DNA from: Methylotenera sp. UBA6020
GTDB lineage: Bacteria; Pseudomonadota; Gammaproteobacteria; Burkholderiales; Methylophilaceae
Direction: 5' to 3'
Assembly (NCBI GenBank): GCA_002429455.1
Contig: DIZU01000044.1
Coordinates: 20,811-26,624 of the forward strand
Length of the DNA stretch: 5,814 nt
Position numbers and translations under genes: made by a program. Of this stretch, positions 1-5,814 are shown piece by piece. Within the stretch, counting starts at the first letter, position 1. The number at the start of each line of letters is the position of its first letter. The notes below the pieces were generated by a model. That model searched no databases, was not told where the DNA came from, and saw only the letters and a list, made by a program, of their open reading frames with translations.

Positions 1-437
1 GCTTTGTCATCTGACTCGACATGCTCTAACACATGACTGCATATAAAAAAATCATAACTTTCATCTGTGAAAGGCATACGCATCATATCAACTTGGTAAT
101 CACACCCAACCATCATGAGGTCTGCCGTGTGATAGCTATTAAAACCCAAGGTTCTTAGCTTATTAGAAAGGGTCCGCTCAGGTGCAAAATGAATAACCCG
201 GCTTTTGTCCGTCAACATTTTAATGCTCAATTGAAGATCAATCCAATAGGCATAGAGCCGCTCTCTATCTGAAGCACCACAGCTTAAGCACGAATAAGTA
301 TCCAGCGCGGTCATTTCACATTGTCCAAAATAGGCGTAGCCATGCTTCAAAGCGCTATCCCGATGAGAAGAAGGCAAAGCACTGAATCCAGCATTGGTTT
401 TATCGCATACCGGGCAAATCGATTTGCTCTCGCGGCC
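1..437 (-). other. Zinc-ribbon-like segment plus class I SAM-dependent methyltransferase, truncated by window edge (residues ~1700-1844+)
   Basis: Two Cys pairs, CPVC (1707, 1710) and CLSCGASDRER (1749, 1752), frame a likely zinc ribbon. They are followed by VIHFAPERTLSNKL (from 1780), which takes the place of motif I in this methyltransferase type, then TADLMMVGCDYQVDMM, MPFTDESYDFFIC and SHVLEHV (1833-1839). The 'D-x-x-x-[ML]-PF-x-D-x-S-[YF]-D' and 'HVLEHV' signatures are typical of Methyltransf_11-like enzymes. The usual Cys-ribbon plus 'HFAPE' layout occurs in methyltransferases of polysaccharide clusters. The last part, normally including the 'RVLKPGG' strand, lies beyond the window. The methyl acceptor is unknown; a terminal sugar methylation that caps the glycan is inferred from its place in the protein. 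Confidence 0.85.
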
Positions 438-3400
438 ATGGACTACGTGTTGAGGTGGCACCACCATCGCTTCAAGTGCTACAACAAACTCTGCCGCCAA
501 CATTTGTGCGGTCTCGCTCCTAAGCCCATATTTTTTGCCTAATTCCAAGGCATCGACTGCAGTATCAGTCGCACCGGACTGCATTAGCGCATCAATATAA
601 CTCACCCAGAATTGTTCAGTTTCCGGTTTGGCTTGTACTGCAATTTCCAGTCTGGGCAAGGCAGCGACAGCGCCTTTCATATGCGCTTCCATTACCCCTA
701 GGTTGTGGTTGGCCTCGGCGTGTTTGGGCTGGATATTAAGAATTTCCAGATATAGATGTTCTGCCTGTGCTATCCGGCCAGCGTTTTGATGTTCCAAAGC
801 CATTTGTAATACGTCATTCACTGCTTGTTGCATCTCTTGTTCTCTTTCTGAAATGACATCGGCTTCCGTCCTCATCCTGCTACGCCCCAGAATCGACTGC
901 CTCATCTGCTTAAACATGGTTAAGTATTGCGGATATGCTTGTGATTCGCTCGCAATCTTCAAAGCATCCAGTGTGAGCAATTCAAACGGATATTTGGCGA
1001 TAGGCGCATTCGAATATGGCAGTAACGTCGGATTGTAGGCTTTCACCTTCCATTCCTGTTGAGTGCTCAATAAAAGTGACGCGATACGCTCGATCACAAA
1101 AACCTTGTTCGGCGCAACACCGCCATCATGATTGCTGTAACTGTTCAGACTCGCTGCTAGCGCGGTCTTGTTTCTTTCGGCTTCGGCAAAAATCAACTCG
1201 CAGTTCTCCAGCCAGACTTTCCAAAACGCTGGTTTCGCCACTATGTAGTTGCAGAACACGGTATTTCGGGAATCCATCACCAATGTAGCCATATCCACTG
1301 TAGGCGCAATCAGCGCGATACTGCCTTTAAACGCCGCCATGATATCCTGGTGCTGAATTACAGCCTGCTCGAATATATTGAAGTGAAAAGCACCCTGATC
1401 GAAAAACGGAGAAAACAGAAACACATCAGCAGCTCCTGCTGACGCTCTAATAAATTCGTGAACAGCGGCGGCATCTAGATTGGTCTTGGCCTTAAACTTG
1501 GGCGAGAAAAAACCATAGTAATCATCTTCATTCAAACTATTGGTCAGCAAGTAGTTCCTGATTGGCCAATACTCTCGCCAGTCCGGCCGTGCATTGGCGA
1601 GGTTATTGAGACCGATGAAACCGCTGTCATTATCGCGCTGCGTCTGTTCCGAGTAATAGATCTGATGAATGTGAACACCGAACGGAGAGGCATGGCCTAA
1701 ATCCTGATGCGTCGCCATCATCGACTCGAGCTCTATAACAAACTCTGCTGCCAACCTTTGTGCTGTCTCGCTCTTGAGTCCATACTTTTTGCCTAACTCC
1801 AAGGCATCAATTGCACTATCAGTCGCGCCAGACTGCATGAGCGCATCGATATAACTCACCCAGAATTGTTCAATTTCCGGCTTGGTTTGCACCGCAACTT
1901 CCAGTCGTGGCAAAGCCGTAGCCGCACCCTTCATATGTGCTTCTATTATCCCTAGGTTATGGTTGGCTTCGGCGTGTTTGGGCTGGATATTAAGAATTTC
2001 CAGGTAAAGATGCTCTGCCTGTGCTATGCGACCAGCATTTTGGTGTTCCAAAGCCATTTGCAATACCTCATTCACTGCTTGTTGCAAATCCCGCTCTGTC
2101 TGGTTAGCTTTGTCTTGAGAGTAAACCATCATGTTGTTTGCCAAAGGCACTTCCCATTTTTTGAGGTAGCACTGATACTTTTCGCCCCAGTGCTGGCCAC
2201 CAAAATCGCCAAGGCTTTGGTGTGTGAGGCTGATCAGCCATGTGCCGAGCCTTAAACCAGATTTTCTTGCGCTACGGCAAAAATCCAAATCATAAAAATG
2301 GAAATCAAACTGGGTATCAAATCGCACTTCATGTTGTTTTAGGCTACTTTTCTTGCTAGCAAGAAAAACGCCGTCTAACAGTTCACATTCAGCAGGCACA
2401 GCACCAAAATCTTCGACCTCACCAAAAGCGCTTTTGCCATGTGCGATACGTCCACTTAAATTAGACTGATCATCCCAGGTTAATTGATGATCTATAAATG
2501 CCCAAGCAGGTTGATTAGGCAGCCTGCGACGGTTGCCTGCAACGCCAATGACATCATAATGCTTAAGACCCTCTATGACGGTATCTGCAAAGCCCGCTTC
2601 ATCTATCCATACATCATCATGTATAAAGACTAGAATTGCATTGTCGTCAGCTTGCTCAATACAGTCATTAAATACCTCTGATAAGCCGCGTGAGTTTTCA
2701 AACGCAATACTGGCGGACAATCTGGCGTCCTGTTTAAGATGCCGTTTAAGTGAAAGCCCCAGCGCAGATTTACTCCAGAAATCACTTTCTGAAAATCTAG
2801 TGGCACTCACGATTTCAACACCAAGTGTTAATGACTGACCTGCATTTTCATCAGCATGATGATGAGCAGCGATTTTACTTTTAGTCTGCCTATGCTTTTT
2901 TTCAGTATGAATGTTCTGACTGTCATCCCACATTGCCCATAACGCTGTTTCCATATTTTTAGCGAAACGCGGCGCATCAAATAGTGGTGATGCCAGCGCC
3001 TGTTCTCTAAGTCCACCTCTCAGGCTGGCAAGCTCGCTCAGGTCACCGGTAAACAATAAAGCTTTGTTCACGTAATCCGCTTTACTCTCAGCGACCCAAT
3101 GACCAAGACCTGCTGCTGACAGTAGACTAGCACCCTGTCTCGCAATTAGCGCATCCCCTGCAAGTGTTAAGGTAGGAACCCCCATCCATAATGCTTCACA
3201 GGTGGTCGTACCGCCAGTGAATGGGAATGTATCTAATATCACGTCAACTTCGGCATGTGCCGCCAGATAGGCTTCACGTAAGACTGAGCCCAACAGTGTT
3301 ATTCTGTCTGCATGAATACCACGCAAAACCATGCGCTGCGTTAAACCATCGGCGACAGAGGCGTCTCTAAAGGATTTACATTGCCAGCGCAATCTGGCAC

Positions 3401-5534
3401 CGGGCAATTCGCGCATGACTTCTGCCCATAAATCCAGTACCTCATCCCCTACCTTTGCCATATTCTGAAAACAGCCGAAGGTGATGTATCCATTAGCCAG
3501 TGCAGGCAAAGCGGCAACCGCTATTACGGCATCAGGCGCGGTAAAACATAGCCGCGTATCTGGTAAATACTTAATTTTTTCAACAAATTGCGTCTTATTG
3601 CGTTCTGGCACGCCTACTTCATCCGCTATAAAATAATCCATCGCCTCCATGCCAGTTGTAGCAAAGTAGCCTAGCCAGCTCACCTGTACTGGTGCAGGCC
3701 TCCAGGCAAACACTGGCAATCGGTTGCTGGCAGTGTGTCCAGATAAATCCAGTAAAACATGCAAACCATCGTTATAAATAAGCTGCGCGGCAGCTTGGTC
3801 GCTGAGTCCTGCCAGCGATCTCCAACCCGAAAAATACGGTTTAAGGCGAGCAGTCACTTCATCTTCACGACTATTCGTTGGGTAGGCAATTAACTCTATA
3901 CAGGATGGATCAATATGTTGAACCAAACTCTCTAGAAAATAAGCGACGACATGTTGACGCAAATCACCGGACACCATGCCTACACGCAGGCGAGTAGTTG
4001 GAGGTTTATGTTGCCATGATGTGAATGGCATCTCCGCTTTTGCAGCCATCATGAACCCGTACTGGCGCGCTTTTTCCAAACAGTCATCGGCACTATAGTT
4101 CGCCGAGTAGTTCATTGAGAACAATAGGTTATTTTGTGCCGCCTCACTATCCGGCTGAATCTGCAAGGCCTGTATACAAATGGCTTCAGCCTCCTGAATG
4201 CGGCCTTGAGCCAAATAATTTACACAAAGGTTAATGTGTGCGTTGACAAACTGCGGGGCTAGCTCCAACGCCTTTCTTAGGTAAGCTTCCGCTCTGCTTA
4301 ACTGACTCAGCGTGTTTAAAGTGACGCTAAAATTACTGAACATTGAAACATTGACAGGGTCATATTCAAGTCCCGCCTCAAACGCAGATTCAGCTTCGGG
4401 CAATCGTCCCATGCTGTCTAGTGCGAGGCCCAGGTTATTATAGGCATCAACGTAATTTGGTTTTATTTTAATCGCATATCTACAACTAGCTTCGGACTCA
4501 GAGAAGCGGCCTTGCTCTCTAAATACTACCGCCAGATTATTATGGGTGACTGCACGCAAAGGATCAATATTAAGCGCTTTCATATAGCAAGACTCTGCTT
4601 CGGCAGTCTTATCCGCATCTTTCAACAGAATGCCCAGGTTATTATATGCGGAGACACAATCCGGCTTTATAGCGAATGCAGTTCTGTAGCAGTTTTCGGC
4701 TTCAGCAACGTCTCCTAATTCTTTTAATACAACACCCAAGTTGCTATAGGCATCGGCATGATCCGGATTGATCTTGATAGCTTGCCGGTAACAAGCCTCA
4801 GCCTGCTGCAACTGCCCCATCGCCTTGAAAGTTGCCCCCAAGTTGACATGTGCAGCAGCAAAATCTGGCTGTATTTTTAACGCCTGCTGATAGTAACTCA
4901 CAGCCTCGGAGAAATGCCCCCGTTCATATAGCATAAGTGCCAGATTAAAGTGCATCTGTGCATTATCGGGATTAATTGCCAGTGCCTTTTTATAGCTGGC
5001 CTCAGCCTCGACAAACAACCCCTGATCCTTAAACACGCTGCCAAGATTATAATGGGCCTTGGCAAAGCCTGATTCAATCCTGACAGCCTTTTTGTAGCTG
5101 GCAGCAGCCTCTACCAGCTGGCTCTGATCATAAAAATAATTGCCTAGGTTGTAATGGGCTTCACTATCACTGGGCAGAAGCTCGGCGGCCATTTTCAAGC
5201 TGTGAAACGCCGCATCAAGCAAGCCCTGTTGTTGGCGTATGGCACCTAGCAGCTTCCAACCAAAGCCATGGCTAGGGAAACGTTGCGTAATTCTGGTTGC
5301 CAGCTGCTCGCTTTCCGCCAAACGTCCTTGATTAAACAGGGTCGTCAGGCTGTTCATCTCGGCAAGAGTCGGCCTGCTATTCTTTTTGACTTTTGCCACG
5401 GCTTCATGCTGAGCGTCGGCTAGGAGGATCGATCCAAGCAGCGCAGTATCCTGTGCTTGAATGCTTGCATTTGTAGCATCTGGACCATTCTGGCGGTCTA
5501 GGCTGGCTTCGTTACTACTTTCTGAGGCAATCAT
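1..5534 (-). CDS. Giant multidomain TPR / GT41 (SPINDLY-OGT-like) / StrF-like glycosyltransferase / methyltransferase protein, 3' end missing
   Basis: One uninterrupted minus-strand frame gives 1844 complete codons and runs off the left edge without a stop. The ATG start at 5532-5534 follows an AAAGG ribosome binding site by six bases. An in-frame TAA two codons upstream (5538-5540) leaves only a GTG at 5535-5537 as an alternative start. Module order is twelve TPRs, GT41 catalytic region, StrF-like glycosyltransferase, TPR-like block, unassigned region, second copy of the same block, then zinc ribbon plus methyltransferase. By family knowledge, GT41 enzymes move a sugar from a nucleotide donor to Ser/Thr of proteins, StrF-like GT2 domains are probable sugar transferases, and the last domain would use SAM. 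There is no signal peptide or membrane segment, so a cytoplasmic enzyme is expected. I infer a protein or surface glycan assembly role. It is far longer than a usual bacterial TPR-OGT. No assembly break is visible, but an artefactual fusion cannot be excluded without reads. Confidence 0.93.
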   Translation of the reverse strand, partial: MIASESSNEASLDRQNGPDATNASIQAQDTALLGSILLADAQHEAVAKVKKNSRPTLAEMNSLTTLFNQGRLAESEQLATRITQRFPSHGFGWKLLGAIRQQQGLLDAAFHSLKMAAELLPSDSEAHYNLGNYFYDQSQLVEAAASYKKAVRIESGFAKAHYNLGSVFKDQGLFVEAEASYKKALAINPDNAQMHFNLALMLYERGHFSEAVSYYQQALKIQPDFAAAHVNLGATFKAMGQLQQAEACYRQAIKINPDHADAYSNLGVVLKELGDVAEAENCYRTAFAIKPDCVSAYNNLGILLKDADKTAEAESCYMKALNIDPLRAVTHNNLAVVFREQGRFSESEASCRYAIKIKPNYVDAYNNLGLALDSMGRLPEAESAFEAGLEYDPVNVSMFSNFSVTLNTLSQLSRAEAYLRKALELAPQFVNAHINLCVNYLAQGRIQEAEAICIQALQIQPDSEAAQNNLLFSMNYSANYSADDCLEKARQYGFMMAAKAEMPFTSWQHKPPTTRLRVGMVSGDLRQHVVAYFLESLVQHIDPSCIELIAYPTNSREDEVTARLKPYFSGWRSLAGLSDQAAAQLIYNDGLHVLLDLSGHTASNRLPVFAWRPAPVQVSWLGYFATTGMEAMDYFIADEVGVPERNKTQFVEKIKYLPDTRLCFTAPDAVIAVAALPALANGYITFGCFQNMAKVGDEVLDLWAEVMRELPGARLRWQCKSFRDASVADGLTQRMVLRGIHADRITLLGSVLREAYLAAHAEVDVILDTFPFTGGTTTCEALWMGVPTLTLAGDALIARQGASLLSAAGLGHWVAESKADYVNKALLFTGDLSELASLRGGLREQALASPLFDAPRFAKNMETALWAMWDDSQNIHTEKKHRQTKSKIAAHHHADENAGQSLTLGVEIVSATRFSESDFWSKSALGLSLKRHLKQDARLSASIAFENSRGLSEVFNDCIEQADDNAILVFIHDDVWIDEAGFADTVIEGLKHYDVIGVAGNRRRLPNQPAWAFIDHQLTWDDQSNLSGRIAHGKSAFGEVEDFGAVPAECELLDGVFLASKKSSLKQHEVRFDTQFDFHFYDLDFCRSARKSGLRLGTWLISLTHQSLGDFGGQHWGEKYQCYLKKWEVPLANNMMVYSQDKANQTERDLQQAVNEVLQMALEHQNAGRIAQAEHLYLEILNIQPKHAEANHNLGIIEAHMKGAATALPRLEVAVQTKPEIEQFWVSYIDALMQSGATDSAIDALELGKKYGLKSETAQRLAAEFVIELESMMATHQDLGHASPFGVHIHQIYYSEQTQRDNDSGFIGLNNLANARPDWREYWPIRNYLLTNSLNEDDYYGFFSPKFKAKTNLDAAAVHEFIRASAGAADVFLFSPFFDQGAFHFNIFEQAVIQHQDIMAAFKGSIALIAPTVDMATLVMDSRNTVFCNYIVAKPAFWKVWLENCELIFAEAERNKTALAASLNSYSNHDGGVAPNKVFVIERIASLLLSTQQEWKVKAYNPTLLPYSNAPIAKYPFELLTLDALKIASESQAYPQYLTMFKQMRQSILGRSRMRTEADVISEREQEMQQAVNDVLQMALEHQNAGRIAQAEHLYLEILNIQPKHAEANHNLGVMEAHMKGAVAALPRLEIAVQAKPETEQFWVSYIDALMQSGATDTAVDALELGKKYGLRSETAQMLAAEFVVALEAMVVPPQHVVHGRESKSICPVCDKTNAGFSALPSSHRDSALKHGYAYFGQCEMTALDTYSCLSCGASDRERLYAYWIDLQLSIKMLTDKSRVIHFAPERTLSNKLRTLGFNSYHTADLMMVGCDYQVDMMRMPFTDESYDFFICSHVLEHVESDDK
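471..830 (-). repeat. 120-residue TPR-like block, second copy in the protein (residues 1569-1688)
   Basis: Direct repeat of the block at 1725-2084, same strand, same frame, ungapped, ~87% identical in DNA over 348 compared bases and ~88% in protein. Differences are mostly conservative (V/I, R/K, T/S). Similarity fades right after the shared ...EFV-LE segment, where this copy continues into the zinc-ribbon and methyltransferase part instead of the unassigned domain. An ATG (831-833, M1568) lies exactly at the repeat boundary, preceded by a purine-rich stretch (AGAGAACAAGAG). It could be a relic of an independent gene's start or a weak internal start. The first copy has TTG at that place. Confidence 0.95.
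885..1682 (-). other. Unassigned ~265-residue domain, probably glycan-related (residues ~1285-1550)
   Basis: I do not recognise a named family. Visible motifs are FGVHIHQIYYSEQ (from 1285), PDWREYWPIR (W1319, W1323), YYGFFSPKF (1339-1347), VFLFSPFFDQ (1371-1380), VMDSRNTVFCNY (1419-1430) with AKPAFW just after, and APNKVFVIERIASLLL further on. The region is rich in aromatics and looks like a compact globular enzyme, not a repeat. The 'N-[FY]-x-[VA]-x-x-x-x-[FW]-W' type of segment after the acidic/Cys motif is reminiscent of acceptor-side regions in GT-A-like transferases, but this is a weak analogy. I recall similar unnamed proteins beside glycosyltransferases in proteobacteria, from memory only. 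It is flanked on both sides by the duplicated 120-residue block. Confidence 0.6.
1725..2084 (-). repeat. 120-residue TPR-like block, first copy in the protein (residues 1151-1270)
   Basis: This block begins QQAVNEVLQMALEHQNAG and carries TPR-like helices (AEHLYLEILNIQPKHAEA, then NHNLG). A less regular helical stretch ends in SETAQRLAAEFV. It recurs 1254 bases (418 codons) further along the gene with no gap. By hand count about 45 of the 348 bases at 1737-2084 differ from the matching 483-830 (~87% identical), and 14 of 120 residues differ. It sits between the StrF-like domain and the unassigned region. It looks like the N-terminal TPR part that often precedes stand-alone glycosyltransferases, so it may mark the start of a formerly separate gene. 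Confidence 0.95.
2145..2834 (-). other. StrF-like, family-2-type glycosyltransferase region (residues ~901-1130)
   Basis: It starts at SLTLGVEIVSATRF (from residue 901) after a ~30-residue linker rich in Lys, His and Asp that includes HHH at 891-893. The segment LVFIHDDVW (HDD at 972-974) looks like the metal/nucleotide acidic motif of GT-A enzymes. AGNRRRLPN, LLDGVFLA (D1054) and FHFYDLDFCRSAR (1078-1090) follow, and the region ends with LGTWLISLTHQS and GGQHW. This combination is what I associate with the StrF-like GT2 family (Glyco_tranf_2_5 in Pfam terms). The donor, acceptor and linkage cannot be read from the sequence. Its fusion behind a GT41 domain suggests that it extends the glycan or supplies a second sugar. 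That order of action is inference. Confidence 0.82.
2925..3992 (-). other. GT41 / SPINDLY O-GlcNAc-transferase-like catalytic region (residues ~515-870)
   Basis: The region opens with RLRVGMVSGDLRQH (515-528), matching the start of the OGT catalytic domain; H528 sits where the conserved active-site-region histidine of that family is found. It continues with LLDLSGHTASNRLPVFAWRP and PVQVSWLGY, then TFGCFQNMAK, where K694 aligns with the UDP-contacting lysine of human OGT (K842). VILDTFPFTGGTTTCEALW follows (GGTTT at 774-778), the nucleotide-sugar loop, and then GVPTLTLAG. Family knowledge points to transfer of GlcNAc or another sugar from a nucleotide donor to protein Ser/Thr; SPINDLY relatives can use GDP-fucose, so the donor is not settled. 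No key motif appears lost, which argues for an active enzyme. TPRs directly upstream give the standard OGT layout. Confidence 0.93.
4140..5363 (-). other. Array of twelve TPR units (residues ~58-465)
   Basis: Twelve tetratricopeptide units begin at residues 58, 92, 126, 160, 194, 228, 262, 296, 330, 364, 398 and 432, an exact 34-residue step with no insertions. Typical TPR positions are easy to see: AHYNLG or AYNNLG in helix A, EAE/EAV plus an aromatic and KAL/QAI in helix B, and a NPD/KPD/QPD turn. The first two units and unit 11 are more degenerate. Three consecutive units (C248, C282, C316) carry a Cys-Tyr pair at the same place in helix B. In OGT-type enzymes this superhelix recruits the protein acceptor, so the same job is inferred here. 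The first ~55 residues are a Ser/Asn/Ala-rich, poorly structured leader. Confidence 0.95.
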
Positions 5535-5550
5535 CACTTACCTTTTTTAT
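5535..5550 (-). promoter_or_regulatory. Ribosome binding site and in-frame stop that fix the start of the giant gene
   Basis: Read on the minus strand the bases are TAAAAAAGGTAAGTG followed by ATG. AAAGG is six bases from the ATG. TAA is in frame two codons upstream, so translation cannot begin further up. GTG directly before the ATG is the only alternative and would add one residue. Confidence 0.75.
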
Positions 5551-5604
5551 CATGCATCTCGCAGTCGCTTGTATATTTTAGCTAGCCTGCGGCTTTGTTT
5601 TGAT

Positions 5605-5616
5605 TGACGTCATGAC
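5605..5616. promoter_or_regulatory. Two overlapping 8-bp palindromes
   Basis: TGACGTCA (5605-5612) and GTCATGAC (5609-5616) are both perfect palindromes that share four bases, about 70-80 bases ahead of the start codon. The symmetry could suit a dimeric regulator. No specific regulator can be named, and short palindromes also arise by chance. Confidence 0.3.
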
Positions 5617-5622
5617 TTAACA

Positions 5623-5644
5623 AATCATTCATGTCGGAATGATT
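5623..5644. promoter_or_regulatory. Perfect 8-bp inverted repeat with 6-base loop upstream of the giant gene
   Basis: AATCATTC (5623-5630) and GAATGATT (5637-5644) are exact reverse complements around ATGTCG. No T-run follows on either strand, so it does not look like an intrinsic terminator. It lies between the candidate promoter and the gene start, where it could be an operator or a leader hairpin. Confidence 0.45.
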
Positions 5645-5662
5645 CCATTATCAAAAAAATGA

Positions 5663-5678
5663 AGCGTGATGAATGCCA
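5663..5678 (-). promoter_or_regulatory. Candidate sigma-54 (-24/-12) promoter
   Basis: On the minus strand the 16 bases read TGGCATTCATCACGCT. TGGCA and the final GC-T match the -24 and -12 elements at the correct spacing. The G after TGGCAC and the TT before GC of the usual consensus are not kept. The predicted transcript start is near 5651, giving a leader of roughly 115 bases. No good sigma-70 pair was seen; a TAAAAT at 5575-5580 has no convincing -35. Seen motif, inferred function; chance matches of this quality do occur. Confidence 0.35.
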
Positions 5679-5814
5679 GAAACAGAGGGCTAAAAGTAGC
5701 CTAATTTCATTTTGACTTGGTTGAATTTACTGAAGAACTGAGTTTTCTAAACTTAGAGGCTAAATCTTGAAATGGTGAGCGGACACGCGCTTACTGGACG
5801 CGGCATTACGCTAT
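5679..5814. other. Right-edge non-coding stretch, possibly reaching a neighbouring gene
   Basis: Bases 5679-5770 are AT-rich and show no gene. From about 5775 the composition becomes clearly richer in G and C. Two short frames run off the edge: plus strand from an ATG at 5772-5774 (begins MVSGHALTGRG, no nearby ribosome binding site), and a minus-strand frame entering from the edge and stopping at TAA 5753-5755 (ends SRFSL). Neither is recognisable, and I do not call either as a gene. Confidence 0.4.

Noticed and set aside
321..1288. Plus-strand open frames at 321-542, 853-1038 and 1016-1288
   Set aside because: They lie opposite the continuous minus-strand gene, have no recognisable protein motif and no convincing ribosome binding site; they are shadows of the repeat, unassigned and methyltransferase modules.
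1959..2838. Plus-strand open frames at 1959-2255 and 2575-2838
   Set aside because: Antisense to the StrF-like domain and the first repeat copy; the translations are low in motif content and Cys/Leu/Ser-rich, as expected for the complement of real coding sequence.
2843..2927. Linker between the GT41 and StrF-like domains as a possible gene boundary
   Set aside because: No stop codon is present and the frame continues; the Lys/His/Asp-rich composition fits a flexible linker.
2828..3016. Minus-strand 62-codon frame
   Set aside because: It overlaps the giant gene in another frame across the GT41 end and linker; the main frame here reads through with proper domain sequence, so there is no frameshift to explain.
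4512..4718. Plus-strand 68-codon open frame
   Set aside because: Antisense to TPR units whose repeat periodicity is perfect on the minus strand; no protein family features.
4140..5363. Regular ~102-base periodicity resembling a repeat array such as CRISPR
   Set aside because: The period equals 34 codons and the translation gives classic TPR units; units are divergent in DNA and have no identical repeat/spacer pattern.
5623..5644. Inverted repeat as a rho-independent terminator of a neighbouring gene
   Set aside because: The stem is AT-rich and no T-run follows the stem on either strand.

Overview
The window is almost entirely one very large protein-coding gene on the minus strand. It starts at an ATG at 5532-5534 and stays open in a single frame down to base 1, so its 3' end lies outside the window. 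I translated it by hand: 1844 codons with no internal stop, and the frame agreed at about 17 anchor motifs spread over its length. The gene is open at the left edge, so its stop and full length are unknown. The plus-strand open frames opposite it, and one short minus-strand frame, look like shadows.

The predicted protein is a chain of modules, from N to C terminus: (1) twelve TPR units with exact 34-residue spacing (residues ~58-465); (2) an O-GlcNAc-transferase/SPINDLY-type GT41 catalytic region (~515-870); (3) a short charged, His-containing linker; (4) a StrF-like family-2-type glycosyltransferase region (~901-1130); (5) a 120-residue TPR-like block (1151-1270); (6) a ~265-residue region I cannot assign to a named family (~1285-1550); (7) a second, ~88% identical copy of the 120-residue block (1569-1688); (8) a four-cysteine zinc-ribbon-like segment followed by a class I SAM-dependent methyltransferase, cut by the window edge (~1700-1844+). 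This reads as a one-polypeptide machine for building and perhaps methylating a glycan on a protein or other surface acceptor. That role is inferred from the module set.

The right end (5535-5814) is non-coding as far as I can see. It holds the gene's ribosome binding site, a candidate sigma-54 promoter, a perfect 8-bp dyad and two overlapping 8-bp palindromes. The last ~40 bases are visibly more GC-rich and may belong to a neighbouring gene.

The organism is a bacterium of moderate GC content. The TPR-GT41-GT2-methyltransferase style resembles very large glycosyltransferase genes of beta- and gammaproteobacteria such as methylotrophs, but the sequence alone does not fix the taxon. No RNA genes, CRISPR array or insertion sequence were recognised.
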